Source: Akkermansiaceae bacterium
GTDB lineage: Bacteria > Verrucomicrobiota > Verrucomicrobiia > Verrucomicrobiales > Akkermansiaceae
Reading direction: 5' to 3'
DNA: 53,898 nt
Assembly: GCA_025354565.1 (NCBI GenBank)
Contig: JANXMQ010000055.1
Coordinates: 1-53,898, forward strand
Shown here: positions 42,611-52,419 of the stretch, piece by piece
Layout of the letters: each line of letters begins with the position of its first letter
Numbering within the stretch: position 1 is the first letter of the stretch
Notes under the pieces: generated by a model
The model's input: only the letters and a program-made list of their open reading frames with translations
The model's database searches: none
Told to the model about the DNA's origin: nothing
Position numbers and translations under genes: made by a program

Positions 42611-45600
42611 ATGAAGCTCCAGTTCAAACACAAGGAATACCAGTCGGACGCCGTTGAGGCGGTGGTCGATTGTTTCGCCGGGCAACCGAAAGTCGAGGGC
42701 GTAACTTACCGGCTTGATCCCGGTAAACTGGCCGTTTCAAAAACCCAGGCGGAACTGGACTACGGCACGGAGGCTTTCCGCAACGCGCCGCTCGCTCTGG
42801 ATGAGGCGCAGTTGTTAGTGAACATCCAGAAAATCCAACGTCGCCGGAATCTGCCACAATCGAAGGCATTGATTGCCACGAAAAGCGCCAAGGTGAACCT
42901 CGACGTGGAAATGGAGACGGGCACTGGCAAGACTTACGTTTACATCCGCACAATGTTCGAGCTGAACCGGCGATACGGGTGGAGCAAGTTCATCGTGGTG
43001 GTGCCTAGCATCGCCATCCGCGAAGGGATTCAAAAATCGCTGGAAATCACCGCCGAGCATTTTCTGGAGGATTACGGCAAGCGTGTCCGATTTTTCACCT
43101 ATGATTCAAAGCATCCTCACAAGCTGGAGAGTTTTTCCTCGGACGGCGGCATCAATGTGATGGTGATCAATGTCCAAGCGTTCAATGCCAAAGGCGTGGA
43201 TGCCCGCCGGATCGACATGGCGCTTGATGATTTCCAGTCGCGGAGACCCATCGATGTTCTCGCGGCGAACCGACCGATTTTGATTCTCGACGAGCCGCAG
43301 AAAATGGAGGGCGCGCAGACGGTCACCTCGCTGATGAAGTTCCAGCCGCTCTTCGTGCTGCGCTACTCCGCCACCCACAAGACCGAGCACAACAAGATTC
43401 ACCGCCTCGACGCACTGGATGCCTATAACCAGAAGTTGGTCAAAAAAATCCGCGTCCACGGCATCGCGCAGAAAGGCCTCAGCGGCACCAACCGCTATCT
43501 CTATCTGGAGTCCATCGTCATTTCGAGGCTGGCTCCGGTCGCGCGTCTTGAATTGGAAGTAAAGGACAAGTCCGGCAACATCCGCAGGATTCTCCGCAAG
43601 GTGGCTCGCGGTGAAAATCTCAAGACGCTCTCCAATGGTCTCGCCGAATACGATGGATATGTCGTCTCCGAGATAGATGCGCTGCATAACACGATCCGCT
43701 TCACCAATGGCCAGGTTCTAACTGCCGGAACGGTTGCGGGCGATGTGAACGAAAACACGCTCCGCCGCATCCAGATCCGCGAGACGATCCGCGCCCATTT
43801 CGACAACGAACGCCACCTGTTTTCCCAAGGCATCAAGGTGTTGAGCCTGTTCTTCATCGATGAAGTGGCGAAATACCGCCAATACAACGAGGCGGGCGAG
43901 CAGCCCGGAGAATATGCCTGCATTTTCGAGGAGGAATACAAACTCCAGCTCCATGAGGAGCTTGAACTGGAGGATACGCCCTATCAGCGTTTCCTCCGCG
44001 GGATCGAGCCAGCCATCACCCACAACGGATATTTCTCCATCGACAAAAAGAGCAAACGCCTCGTCAACCCGGAGATGAAGAAAAGGGGTGATGAAACCGG
44101 CCTGACCGATGATGTGGATGCCTACGACCTCATCCTCCGGGACAAAGAAACCCTGCTCTCGCTGCCCGAGGCGAATGACGATGATTCCACGCGCCGCAGG
44201 AAACAGGTGCGCTTCATTTTCTCCCACTCCGCCCTGCGGGAAGGTTGGGATAATCCGAATGTGTTCGTGATCTGCACACTCAAGCACAGCGATAGCACGG
44301 TATCACGCCGCCAGGAAGTCGGGCGGGGGATGCGCCTTTGCGTCAACCAGCACGGCGAGCGCATGGACAATCCGGCGACCGCCCACGACATCAACGTGCT
44401 CACCGTGGTGGCGAACGAGTCTTACGAGGATTTCGTTAGAGGGCTGCAATCGGACATCCATGAAAGCCTGTCGGAGCGCCCAAGAAAAGCGAATGAAGCC
44501 TATTTCACCGGCAAAATTCTAACCGGAATAAACGGTGAGGCGGACACGACCCTCACGCCGGAGATGGCGAAGCAAATTTACCGCTACCTGCTGAAAAACG
44601 ATTATACCGACGATCAAGATCACATCGCGGATGCCTACCATCAGGCGAAAAAAGAGGGTGTGCTTGCGGAGCTTCCAGACGATCTGAAGCCTCATGCCGC
44701 GCAGGTGTTCCAATTGATCGACTCCGTCTTTTCGGAAGGCGCGCTACCCCAATTCGGGAACAACCGGACACCCAGGACAAACGTCCTCAACGACAACTTC
44801 CACAAGACCGAGTTCCAGAATCTCTGGCGGAGTATCAACCGCAAGGCGGCCTACACCGTGGCCTTCGAAACCGACGAACTGATTTCCAAAGCGATCAAAA
44901 CGCTTAACAAGGATCTGCGTGTGGAAAAGCTCCGGTTTCAGGTCGTGCGTGGCGAACAGACCGATGCCATCGCACCGGAAGATCTTGTGGCGAAACAAAG
45001 CTTCGTCGTGCGGGCACGCGAGGCGGAATACATGCGCGGGTCGATCCGGGCGTCGGTTTCGTACGACCTGATCGGCTCCATTGCCGAGACCACGCAACTC
45101 ACACGCCGTACTATTTCAGCGATTCTTCAAGGGCTGGAACTTCCGGTCTTCGGGCAGTTCAAATCCAACCCGGAAGCATTCATTGCCCGGGCGTCGGTCC
45201 TGATTAAGGAGCAGAAGGCCACCATGATCATCGAGCATCTCGCCTATGATCCCATCGACGAGCGTTACGACTCCACGATTTTCACGGCGGTGAAGAGTGA
45301 AGAGAATTTTTCCAGTGCTTTCCGCGCCAAGCACCATATTTACGACTATGTGTTCACCGACTCCAAGGTAGAGAGGAAATTCGCGGAGGAACTCGACACC
45401 AACGCCGAGGTCACGGTGTATGGCAAACTGCCCAAGGGGTTTTCCATTCCAACACCGGTCGGTGACTACAACCCGGATTGGGCCATCGCCTTCGATTCAG
45501 CGAAAATGAAGCATGTTTATTTCATCGCGGAAACCAAGGGCAGCATGTCGTCCCTCGAGCTTCGGGAAATCGAGAAGGCCCGCATCAATTGCGCTCGCAA

Positions 45601-45682
45601 GTTCTTTGCAAAAATCACTTCCGACGAGGTCAGATATGACGTGGTGAGCAGTTACGAGAAACTGATGGAGTTGTTGAAATGA
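42611..45682 (+). CDS. res: Type III-like restriction endonuclease subunit (Res)
   Basis: A 1023-residue protein. Walker [21 protein letters not shown] at about 100, helicase motif II ILDEPQ at about 226, motif III-like [13 protein letters not shown], then motif VI-like [13 protein letters not shown]. At the C-terminus a PD-(D/E)xK nuclease reads [11 protein letters not shown]...FIAETKG (about 950-975). With Mod it forms the restriction complex, which translocates on DNA and cleaves. ATG 42611 ([20 protein letters not shown]) matches the family N-terminus; the frame open further upstream is antisense of the toxin region. Confidence 0.9.
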   Translation: MKLQFKHKEYQSDAVEAVVDCFAGQPKVEGVTYRLDPGKLAVSKTQAELDYGTEAFRNAPLALDEAQLLVNIQKIQRRRNLPQSKALIATKSAKVNLDVEMETGTGKTYVYIRTMFELNRRYGWSKFIVVVPSIAIREGIQKSLEITAEHFLEDYGKRVRFFTYDSKHPHKLESFSSDGGINVMVINVQAFNAKGVDARRIDMALDDFQSRRPIDVLAANRPILILDEPQKMEGAQTVTSLMKFQPLFVLRYSATHKTEHNKIHRLDALDAYNQKLVKKIRVHGIAQKGLSGTNRYLYLESIVISRLAPVARLELEVKDKSGNIRRILRKVARGENLKTLSNGLAEYDGYVVSEIDALHNTIRFTNGQVLTAGTVAGDVNENTLRRIQIRETIRAHFDNERHLFSQGIKVLSLFFIDEVAKYRQYNEAGEQPGEYACIFEEEYKLQLHEELELEDTPYQRFLRGIEPAITHNGYFSIDKKSKRLVNPEMKKRGDETGLTDDVDAYDLILRDKETLLSLPEANDDDSTRRRKQVRFIFSHSALREGWDNPNVFVICTLKHSDSTVSRRQEVGRGMRLCVNQHGERMDNPATAHDINVLTVVANESYEDFVRGLQSDIHESLSERPRKANEAYFTGKILTGINGEADTTLTPEMAKQIYRYLLKNDYTDDQDHIADAYHQAKKEGVLAELPDDLKPHAAQVFQLIDSVFSEGALPQFGNNRTPRTNVLNDNFHKTEFQNLWRSINRKAAYTVAFETDELISKAIKTLNKDLRVEKLRFQVVRGEQTDAIAPEDLVAKQSFVVRAREAEYMRGSIRASVSYDLIGSIAETTQLTRRTISAILQGLELPVFGQFKSNPEAFIARASVLIKEQKATMIIEHLAYDPIDERYDSTIFTAVKSEENFSSAFRAKHHIYDYVFTDSKVERKFAEELDTNAEVTVYGKLPKGFSIPTPVGDYNPDWAIAFDSAKMKHVYFIAETKGSMSSLELREIEKARINCARKFFAKITSDEVRYDVVSSYEKLMELLK

Positions 45683-45768
45683 GCGCGGTGAGAAACCGCC
45701 TTTCCATGCGGCCGCCACCGTGTTTTCCAGCAGGTTTCAGCGCCGTTCATTTACTATTTCATTCGCAT

Positions 45769-45797
45769 CTCGCTGCGCGAGCGGGATGTAGTCCCGC
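45769..45797. repeat. REP-like double hairpin after res
   Basis: CTCGC-TGC-GCGAG followed directly by GCGGGA-TGTAG-TCCCGC, then GCTCC. The last part resembles the palindromes at 39792 and 50241. Confidence 0.5.
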
Positions 45798-45838
45798 GCT
45801 CCGTGGAGAGGCACTTGGATTTCACCTCCAATCCTTCT

Positions 45839-45867
45839 TTGACAATATCCCCGTATCGCTGTATTGC
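45839..45867 (+). promoter_or_regulatory. Candidate promoter of the second VapBC module
   Basis: TTGACA (45839-45844) and TATTGC (45862-45867) with a 17-nt spacer. Transcription would start near the ATG at 45874, so the antitoxin mRNA may be leaderless. Confidence 0.5.
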
Positions 45868-45873
45868 TTGCCG

Positions 45874-46134
45874 ATGAAAACGACCATTGATTTCCCTGAG
45901 CACATTCTCCACCGGGCGAAAACCATTGCAGTTCAGCGGAAAATCACCCTGAAAGAACTGGTCATTCAGGGCTTGGAATACGCCATCCGCCAGCCCACCG
46001 TAGATCCAGAGGCCGAGCGCAAGGCACGGGCCGCCGCGCTTATCGCCTCACTTGCACGAGGAAAAAATAGCGAACCCATCGGCCCTTTGAATCGGGATGA
46101 GATCTACGACCGCCAACAAGGAAAATGGGACTGA
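45874..46134 (+). CDS. vapB: VapB-type antitoxin
   Basis: An 86-residue protein: MKTTIDFPEHILHRAKTIAV with a ribbon-helix-helix-like start, followed by RKITLKELVIQGLEYAI. The C-terminal tail contains PLNRDEIYDRQQGKWD. Stop overlaps the toxin start. Confidence 0.75.
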   Translation: MKTTIDFPEHILHRAKTIAVQRKITLKELVIQGLEYAIRQPTVDPEAERKARAAALIASLARGKNSEPIGPLNRDEIYDRQQGKWD

Positions 46135-46538
46135 TGGTTTTCTTCGATACGAATATCTTCATCTACATCGTCTCGGCGGCTCCTGCGGATCGTGCCAAGC
46201 GGGAAATTGCGCAGCGTCTGCTGCTCGAGTTTGAATTCGGCCTCTCCGTTCAGATTCTTCAGGAATTCATGGATGTGACGCTCCGCAAGACACAGCTTGG
46301 CGTCACCCATGCGGAAATTTCAGACATGGTCCGGCACATGATTGGCTACCCGCTGGTCGAGACCTCCGTAGCCTTGGCCCAGCGTGCCTTTGAAATCAAA
46401 ACCCGCTTTGGGATCCGTTATTGGGATGCCGCCATGGTCGCCGCAGCCCTCGAACTCGGGTGCCATACGATTTATTCTGAGGATCTGAGTCACGGGCAAG
46501 ATTACGGCGGCATCACCGTGCTCAATCCGTTTTTATGA
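46134..46538 (+). CDS. vapC: VapC-type PIN-domain toxin
   Basis: A PIN ribonuclease of about 134 residues: MVFFDTNIFIYIVSAAPADR with the first Asp, then FEFGLSVQILQEFMDVTLR, YWDAAMVAAALELGCHTIYS and EDLSHGQDYGG. The acidic residues are all in place. An alternative start, ATG 46125, lies 9 nt earlier. It is coupled to its antitoxin by a TGATG overlap, and is the end of the island. Confidence 0.88.
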   Translation: MVFFDTNIFIYIVSAAPADRAKREIAQRLLLEFEFGLSVQILQEFMDVTLRKTQLGVTHAEISDMVRHMIGYPLVETSVALAQRAFEIKTRFGIRYWDAAMVAAALELGCHTIYSEDLSHGQDYGGITVLNPFL

Positions 46539-46742
46539 AAAAACCTTGGCTTTGCCGGATGATCCCGTTGCACAGCACATCGCCATCGAGCTCGTCCATG
46601 ATTTCTAACTGAAGCCACCCTGAGAGGCCTGCTTAAAAAGCAAAGATTCGCAAGATTCGCGGTGCCAAAATCTACTTGTTTCCCAGCATTGGCCATTCCC
46701 AACAGGCGCACTGAAGATCCGCGCTCCAATTTAAGCCAGCCT
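46539..46742. other. Gap with a REP-like half-site
   Basis: No gene seen. CCGCGCTCCAATTT (46713) repeats the tail of the palindromes at 39792 and 50241. Confidence 0.4.
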
Positions 46743-47666
46743 CTAAGCCAGCCGTCCCAGCTCTCTGGCCACGAGCATCAGCGTTTCACGCACGCCGGGA
46801 GCGAAGCCGCCGTCGGTTTGCATGGCGAGCATGACATTGCCCTCGCGGACGAATTCTAACGGTGTCGAACCGGAGTAAAGTTTCAAGCCACCACTGCCGA
46901 AGCCGAGGTTGGGGAGCAGGTGCTTTAGCGCCTCGATGGTGGTCATGTCCTGCGGAGTCACGCGGGAGATGTTTCTCATGCCGGGCAGGGCCTTCGAGCG
47001 TTGGAGAATTTCCTCGGGATTCATCTCACGGTCCACGCCGAAGATGGCCCGCAGTTCAAGCTGGCGGATCGAGAATGAATCGGATAGGTATTCCTCTGGC
47101 GCGGCTGGCGCAGGTGCTTGTTGGGGTGCCGGGGCGAAGGCGCTGGGCACAGCCACGGGTGGCGCTTGGGCGAAGGCGGGAGCCACCGCTTGCGCAAAGA
47201 CGGGCTGGGCCGCTGGTTCCTGCCACGCAGCGTATGCGGGTTGTGGCGCAGGCTGGGCAGCACGTTGGGGTTCGATGGAAAATGGCGAGGCCGGAGCCTG
47301 CTGCGGCGGCGCGGAAAATGGCGATGGCGCGGGCGGCGCGGCTGCTGGGGCGATCTCAAATGGTGAGGCGGCGTATGCTTTCGGCGGCGCGGCTTCGAAG
47401 CCGTATCCCTCAGTCGGCTCGGCCACTTGGAAGGGCGATTCCGTGCGACGGCGATCCGGTAAACGGACCGGACGCCCCGGTTCGAGAGTCCGCACCTCGT
47501 TGTGTTCGTCCACCACGGTGAACGGTGAGTCCTGACGCGCGGCTACAGAAAACGGGCTGGCGGCAGTGGGTGTTTCCACCGGCTCGTGAACCACCGCGAA
47601 CGGCGAATCTTGCCGCGCGGCCGGTTGATTTGGAAAGCTTTCGAAAATTCCTCGGTTCGTGCTCAT
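46743..47666 (-). CDS. SPF-repeat low-complexity protein with C-terminal domain
   Basis: A 307-residue protein. Residues 1-195 are rich in Ala, Pro and Gln and carry at least seven short SPF motifs (SPFAVV, SPFSVA, SPFTVV, SPFQVA, SPFEIA, SPFSAP, SPFSIE) at irregular spacing. The last 110 residues are a compact domain, FSIRQLELRAIFGVDREMNP and VMLAMQTDGGFAPGVRETLM, with a Roadblock/LC7-like feel, but this is a guess. The architecture (linear motifs in a disordered arm plus a domain) suggests a scaffold or localisation protein. Function unknown. Confidence 0.75.
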   Translation of the reverse strand: MSTNRGIFESFPNQPAARQDSPFAVVHEPVETPTAASPFSVAARQDSPFTVVDEHNEVRTLEPGRPVRLPDRRRTESPFQVAEPTEGYGFEAAPPKAYAASPFEIAPAAAPPAPSPFSAPPQQAPASPFSIEPQRAAQPAPQPAYAAWQEPAAQPVFAQAVAPAFAQAPPVAVPSAFAPAPQQAPAPAAPEEYLSDSFSIRQLELRAIFGVDREMNPEEILQRSKALPGMRNISRVTPQDMTTIEALKHLLPNLGFGSGGLKLYSGSTPLEFVREGNVMLAMQTDGGFAPGVRETLMLVARELGRLA

Positions 47667-47772
47667 TGGGGATTCGGAGTGGTTTGGATAGGCGAGGTAT
47701 CGGCGGCTCGCATCGCTCCACGAGAAAAAAGCTTAATATTCGCGGAAAGTCGAGCTTTCAGGCGAAAAATTT

Positions 47773-48330
47773 TCAACTTTCTTCCGCGCCCTCCAACAGC
47801 CGCTTGAGACGGTTTTTCATCGAGACCTTAGCCACCGCCGGCAAGCGGTCCACAAACAGGACGCCGTTGAGGTGGTCGATCTCATGTTGCAAGGCCCGCG
47901 CTAACAGCCCGTCAGTTTCGAGCACTAGCACCGAGCCATCGAGCTGCGGCAGCGTGGCCTTCACCGATTCCGGGCGGCGGACCTCGGCGCGGATACCTCG
48001 GATGCTCAGGCAGCCTTCCATGCCGAATTCCTTGGCCTGCCCGAAGGCGAGTTCCGGATTGATGAAAATCAACGGCATGACCGACACCAGATCCGCGTCC
48101 TCGCCATTCACCTTAAGAAAGGAAACGCAGGTCGGATCATGCGAAACATCGATGACCGCCAAGCGCAAATCCACGCCCAACTGCGGCGCGGCCAAGCCCA
48201 CGCCGTTCGCATCCACCATCGTGTCCAGCATGTCGGCGACGAGTTCGATGATTTCGTCATCCACCTGAGTGACAGGCCGGCAGCGTTGGCGGAGGACGGG
48301 GTGGCCGTATTGGACGATTTCGCGGATCAT
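47773..48330 (-). CDS. def: Peptide deformylase
   Basis: A 185-residue metalloprotease removing the formyl group from nascent proteins. Motif 1 GVGLAAPQ (43-50), motif 2 EGCLS (105-109; Cys ligand) and motif 3 HEIDHLNG (149-156; two His and Glu) are all complete. ATG 48330 (MIREIVQYGHPVLRQ) is the normal start. Divergent from rseP. Confidence 0.95.
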   Translation of the reverse strand: MIREIVQYGHPVLRQRCRPVTQVDDEIIELVADMLDTMVDANGVGLAAPQLGVDLRLAVIDVSHDPTCVSFLKVNGEDADLVSVMPLIFINPELAFGQAKEFGMEGCLSIRGIRAEVRRPESVKATLPQLDGSVLVLETDGLLARALQHEIDHLNGVLFVDRLPAVAKVSMKNRLKRLLEGAEES

Positions 48331-48454
48331 GGGGAACTCCCGCAAGCACTAGCGGAGGGAACGCCAAAGGTCAAACCCGAGAAAGCCCGGTAAATTTTAA
48401 TGGACTTGCCGGAAGCTCTGGTGTCGCTAGGTTGCCGAAGTTCTTTCCTCACCC

Positions 48455-49870
48455 ATGGCCATCATTTCCACCATTCTCAACGTGATCCTGCTTATCGTCA
48501 TCGTGGTGACGATTTTCAACATCATCATCTTCGTCCATGAACTCGGCCATTTCCTCGCCGCGAAATGGCGTGGCTTGCGGATCGACCGCTTCCAGATCTG
48601 GTTCGGTACGCCGATTTGGAAAAAGGAAATCAACGGTGTCCAATACGGTCTCGGCTGGATTCCCGCCGGTGGTTTTGTGGCCCTGCCGCAGATGGCACCG
48701 ATGGAGGCGCTGGAAGGCGGCACCAAAGATGATAAGCCGCTGCCGCCGATTTCCGCGCTCGATAAAATCATCGTCGCCTTCGCCGGGCCGCTGTTTTCGA
48801 TGATGCTCGCCCTGCTCTCCGCGGTGGTCGTATGGGGCGTCGGAAAACCGATGGATTTCATTCCCACTAAAACTGTCGGTGAGGTGGCCGAGGGCAGCCC
48901 AGCCGCCAAGGCGGGCATCCATCCCGGAGACACGATTCTCGCGATCAACGGCCAACCCGTGAACGGCTTCACCGGCACGCTCGACAGCATCCGCGAGAGC
49001 ATCATTCTCAGCAAGGGCCAGCAAATCGAGTTCACCATCCAGCGCGCCGGGGAAGCAGCTCCGCTGAAACTCATTTCCGAATTTGAAACCCCGAAAACCC
49101 AATGGTATCAACGCGGCGGCCTGCGCGAAGTCGGCTTCGGCCCGGAAATCCACCATATCGAAATCGGCTCCATCCTCAAAGGCAGCCCCGCCGAAAAGGC
49201 CGGGTTCAAGGAGGGCGACACCCTGATTTCCATGAATAACCGCAAATTCACGGCTGACGCCGAGGCGGTCGCATTCATCAAGGAAACGGGAGCGCATCCC
49301 ATCGAATTTGAGCTCACGCGCAACGGCAAGCCTCTCAAACTAACAGCAACTCCGGTTGTCCCGCTTTCTCCCGCCGGCAAGGGGCCGATGCTCGGCCTTG
49401 GTTTCTACGGCGCACCCTATCAGGACCAGACCATCGTCCATCCCGGGCCGTTCAAGCAGGTTTACGACAGCCTGCACATGATGTGGATTACCATCACCAG
49501 CGTCGTCGCGAAGGACTCCAGTATCGGCGTCGGCCATCTCAGCGGCCCGGTCGGCATCGCCACCTTGCTCTATCAGCTTCTGCAAATGGTGGATGGCTGG
49601 CAGCGCGTGCTCGGCTTCATGGTGCTCTTCAATGTCAACCTCGCCGTCCTCAACATGATGCCCTTCCCCGTCCTTGACGGCGGCCACATCACCCTCGCGA
49701 TTTTGGAAAAAATCTTCGGCCGTCCGGTCCAGGCCAAGCCCTTGGAGATTCTACAGACCATCTGCGCCCTCGCCCTCATTTCCCTGATGCTCTTCGTCAC
49801 CAGCAAGGACATCGGCGATAAATTCGGCCATGGCGGCTCCGCCAGCGAGCAGCTCGTCTTTCCGAATTGA
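48455..49870 (+). CDS. rseP: Intramembrane site-2 protease RseP
   Basis: A 471-residue zinc metalloprotease. The active site HELGH (28-32) lies in the first membrane segment, two PDZ-like regions lie in the middle (about 150-230 and 240-310), and the LDG motif is in FPVLDGGH near the C-terminus. RseP cleaves anti-sigma factors in the membrane, which releases ECF sigma factors. An ECF sigma/anti-sigma pair is 0.4-1.9 kb downstream. Function in this organism inferred. Confidence 0.94.
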   Translation: MAIISTILNVILLIVIVVTIFNIIIFVHELGHFLAAKWRGLRIDRFQIWFGTPIWKKEINGVQYGLGWIPAGGFVALPQMAPMEALEGGTKDDKPLPPISALDKIIVAFAGPLFSMMLALLSAVVVWGVGKPMDFIPTKTVGEVAEGSPAAKAGIHPGDTILAINGQPVNGFTGTLDSIRESIILSKGQQIEFTIQRAGEAAPLKLISEFETPKTQWYQRGGLREVGFGPEIHHIEIGSILKGSPAEKAGFKEGDTLISMNNRKFTADAEAVAFIKETGAHPIEFELTRNGKPLKLTATPVVPLSPAGKGPMLGLGFYGAPYQDQTIVHPGPFKQVYDSLHMMWITITSVVAKDSSIGVGHLSGPVGIATLLYQLLQMVDGWQRVLGFMVLFNVNLAVLNMMPFPVLDGGHITLAILEKIFGRPVQAKPLEILQTICALALISLMLFVTSKDIGDKFGHGGSASEQLVFPN

Positions 49871-49872
49871 TT

Positions 49873-50148
49873 TCAGAGCAGTTCAAGCCGCCATTCGAGG
49901 AACTCCAGATCGGCATTTCCGGCGACGGGTGGCGGGAAATTCGTGATTTCCTGGGCAGCGGTGGAGGCTCCTTCAGGCCCGCTAGGACAGGGAAGTGAAG
50001 GTGTTGCGGTGACTTGCCCGCGCAGATCCCGCGCGACCCACTGCGGCGACGACGGTTCAAGTTCAGGTTGGTTCGCTTGGCGCAACTTCATGGGCGCATC
50101 CAAGCCGGGAAATGTGAACGCATGATGCAGGCGACGTGAGAATTTCAT
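49873..50148 (-). CDS. Hypothetical protein
   Basis: A 91-residue ORF (MKFSRRLHHAFTFPGLDAPM ... EFLEWRLELL). It has coding-like composition but no recognised family. It lies between rseP and the REPIN, downstream of the anti-sigma gene on the same strand. Could be a shadow frame. Confidence 0.35.
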   Translation of the reverse strand: MKFSRRLHHAFTFPGLDAPMKLRQANQPELEPSSPQWVARDLRGQVTATPSLPCPSGPEGASTAAQEITNFPPPVAGNADLEFLEWRLELL

Positions 50149-50198
50149 GAATCCCTTGCGTGGGCTTTATCCCAAATCTCGATAACGAAGGACTCTTC

Positions 50199-50265
50199 AA
50201 TTGGGGCGCGGAATTGCTTCCGCACGCACCATCCAGACTCGCGGAATGAATTCCGCGCTCCAGTT
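50199..50265. repeat. REPIN-like inverted pair of palindromes
   Basis: Two palindromes, GCGGAA-TTGC-TTCCGC (50208-50223) and GCGGAAT-GA-ATTCCGC (50241-50256), face each other with inverted flanks (TTGGGGCGCGGAA on the left, TTCCGCGCTCCAG on the right). This is the REPIN form: two REPs head to head. Confidence 0.65.
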
Positions 50266-50288
50266 CGTCGTGCCGCAAGCACGTCGAT

Positions 50289-51182
50289 TCAGAACAGCTC
50301 CGTCAGCTTGCCGACCGGTGCCTGGCTCATCAGGAGATAGACGTTTTCATCATCTTCCCAGCGGGCGGACGCCCACTTCCCGTCTTGGGCGAAAACTGGC
50401 TTGCCCGTTTGCAGCAGCTCGCTGTTCACGTCTTCGCGGCGGAAAATGATCATGTGGACGAGGCCGTCCGCTCCCGTATGGAAGCAGATCAGCGAACCCC
50501 GCTTGCCATCGATCATCAACTCGCGGCAACCGAGACCTTTGAGATTTTTGAGTCCGTTCGGCAGATCGGCTGGGCTGGGTAGCTTGCGGTCCTGCAAGTG
50601 CCGGACGAGCAACTGGCGATCCTCCTGCTTTTCTTCGAGGTCAAATTTCGGCGACTCGAAGGTCCGCACGAAGCCCGCCTGCACCACCGCGATAGGCACG
50701 ACATGGCTTGCCGTTTTCACCCCCGGACTCATTTGGCGAGTGATGAAAAATGCCAGTGCAATGCCCGCCGCCGCCGCCAGCGGGATCGCAGCCCGGCGGA
50801 AGATCGAGATGTTCGATGGAGCCTTTTCCGGCGTCACCGTGCGCTCCATCGCCGTGATCAGCGTATCGCGCAGCGAGGCTGGTGGTTGGATCGAGGCCAG
50901 CGCACCGATCCAGGCCGCGTCGTTCGCGTCCTCCGCTTGGGGGAAATCCCCTCGCTCGGCCGCCAAACAAGCCAAAATGTCCTCGCGCAGATGTTCGGGC
51001 AAATCCACCGTGCCGAGCGCGTTGGCGAAGGCCGCATCAAAGGCTCGCTCGCTTGCCAGCCACTCGCCCAGCTCGCGGTTTTCCATCGCCAGCTTCAGCG
51101 CTTCCGTGAAATCAGGATCGCCCACATCCGTGCCATCCGGGCGGAAACTGCGGAGGATGAATCGTGCTTGCTCCTTATCCAT
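50289..51182 (-). CDS. Anti-sigma factor-like membrane protein
   Basis: A 297-residue protein: a cytoplasmic N-terminus of about 135 residues (DPDFTEALKLAMENRELGEW, helical, as in zinc-free anti-sigma domains), one membrane segment (FRRAAIPLAAAAGIALAFFI) and a periplasmic C-terminus (CRELMIDGKRGSLICFHTGA). It overlaps the ECF sigma stop by 8 nt. It would hold the sigma factor at the membrane. No classical HxxxCxxC zinc motif is present. Confidence 0.75.
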   Translation of the reverse strand: MDKEQARFILRSFRPDGTDVGDPDFTEALKLAMENRELGEWLASERAFDAAFANALGTVDLPEHLREDILACLAAERGDFPQAEDANDAAWIGALASIQPPASLRDTLITAMERTVTPEKAPSNISIFRRAAIPLAAAAGIALAFFITRQMSPGVKTASHVVPIAVVQAGFVRTFESPKFDLEEKQEDRQLLVRHLQDRKLPSPADLPNGLKNLKGLGCRELMIDGKRGSLICFHTGADGLVHMIIFRREDVNSELLQTGKPVFAQDGKWASARWEDDENVYLLMSQAPVGKLTELF

Positions 51183-51717
51183 GGCGGACTCCTTCCCGTT
51201 TGATCGTCAAAATGTTTTTCGGCGCGCTGGCAGGCTCGTCCGTCATCCGGCGGCGCAGCATTTCCTTACCGCGCGACAGCCGCGACATCACCGTGCCAAT
51301 CGGCACATCGAGAATCTCCGCGATTTCCTTATAGCTGTGTTGTTGCAAATAAAAAAGCGCCAGCGGCACCCGATAAGTTTCCTCAAGCGAGGCTAACAAA
51401 TCCATCGCCCGTCGCCCGTCCATCTGGCGTTCCGCGTCGTCCTGCGGGGCGGCCATCGCCTCCGCCGTTTTCTCATCTAGCGGCTCGTCGGAAAATCTTG
51501 AGGATCGCCTGCGTTGGCTGAGAAACTCCCGATGCAGGGTCGTGAACAACCAGGTCTTCGCCTTGGTCCGGTCCCGCAACTGACTGCCCTTCGCTGCCCA
51601 GATGCAAAACGTTTCCTGCACCAGATCCGAGGCCCGGTCCACATCACGGGTCAACGACATCCCAAAGCGAAACAACGCTTGGTAATGGGCATCGACTAAT
51701 TCCGCAAACTCACTCAT
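51175..51717 (-). CDS. ECF-type RNA polymerase sigma factor
   Basis: About 180 residues. Region 2: YQALFRFGMSLTRDVDRASD, LVQETFCIWAAKG; region 4: DLLASLEETYRVPLALFYLQ, HSYKEIAEILDVPIGTVMSR, LSRGKEMLRRRM. Two starts are close together (MPM at 51723; ATG 51717 chosen). Coupled to the anti-sigma factor, which overlaps its end. Confidence 0.92.
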   Translation of the reverse strand: MSEFAELVDAHYQALFRFGMSLTRDVDRASDLVQETFCIWAAKGSQLRDRTKAKTWLFTTLHREFLSQRRRSSRFSDEPLDEKTAEAMAAPQDDAERQMDGRRAMDLLASLEETYRVPLALFYLQQHSYKEIAEILDVPIGTVMSRLSRGKEMLRRRMTDEPASAPKNILTIKREGVRHG

Positions 51718-51764
51718 CGGCATTCATGGGAGCGGCGGCATTGAATTCTATTCCCAAAAAAATT

Positions 51765-52130
51765 TCAAGTTCCGGCGACTGTCTGCCAGCTCACTTCCTT
51801 CGCCTCCCGCCACAGCTCTTCGAGACCGTAATACTCGCGCAGTTCGTTGTCCATCACATGCACCATCACGTCGATGTAGTCCAAAACCACCCAGCGCGTA
51901 TCGGCCTTGCCTTCGGTCATCGTCGGTTTCACACCGTGAAGATCTTCCACCGTCCCCGCCACGTCGCGCAGGATCGCCCGCAGTTGCGGCATCGAGGAAC
52001 CCGAGCACACCACCATGTAATCCGTTAGACTGGAAATCCCGCGCATGTCCCACACCCGGATGTTTTCCGCCTTGATGTCGTCCGCCGCTTTCGCGCAGGC
52101 CAGTGCCAGTTCCTCACCTTGTATAATCAT
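51765..52130 (-). CDS. rsfS: Ribosomal silencing factor RsfS
   Basis: A 121-residue member of the RsfS/YbeB/Iojap family: VWDMRGISSLTDYMVVCSGS and RWVVLDYIDVMVHVMDNELR, EYYGLEELW. It binds L14 (uL14) of the large subunit and prevents subunit joining when nutrients are scarce. Confidence 0.95.
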   Translation of the reverse strand: MIIQGEELALACAKAADDIKAENIRVWDMRGISSLTDYMVVCSGSSMPQLRAILRDVAGTVEDLHGVKPTMTEGKADTRWVVLDYIDVMVHVMDNELREYYGLEELWREAKEVSWQTVAGT

Positions 52131-52310
52131 AATTTCCCTTCGGGGAGCGGCACTCTAGTCGATCCAAACCCGCCACACCAACCCAAAATTCCACCGCCCT
52201 GTCGCAAGACCTGCGGCTTTCTGCGCGGGAAGAGGTCATTCAATCTTCCTCAGCGTCACCTTCGCAACCTCTGCGCCTCCGCAGTTTCCTCTTCTTCCAA
52301 ATCAAAAAAT

Positions 52311-52388
52311 CCTCAATCGTCAATCAACCCGCGACAACCCGCCAGAAAGAAGATTCATTGACGATTGATGAATGACGATTGTTGATTT
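52311..52388. repeat. Inverted AT-rich repeats related to the one in alaS
   Basis: TTGACGATTGATGAATGACG and a following ATTGTTGATTT match the segment in alaS (23379-23410), and CAATCGTCAATCAAC at 52314-52328 is its inverted form. Confidence 0.55.
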
Positions 52389-52419
52389 GCATAGCTTCAG
52401 TCGCTGCCTCCAGCGGTTC

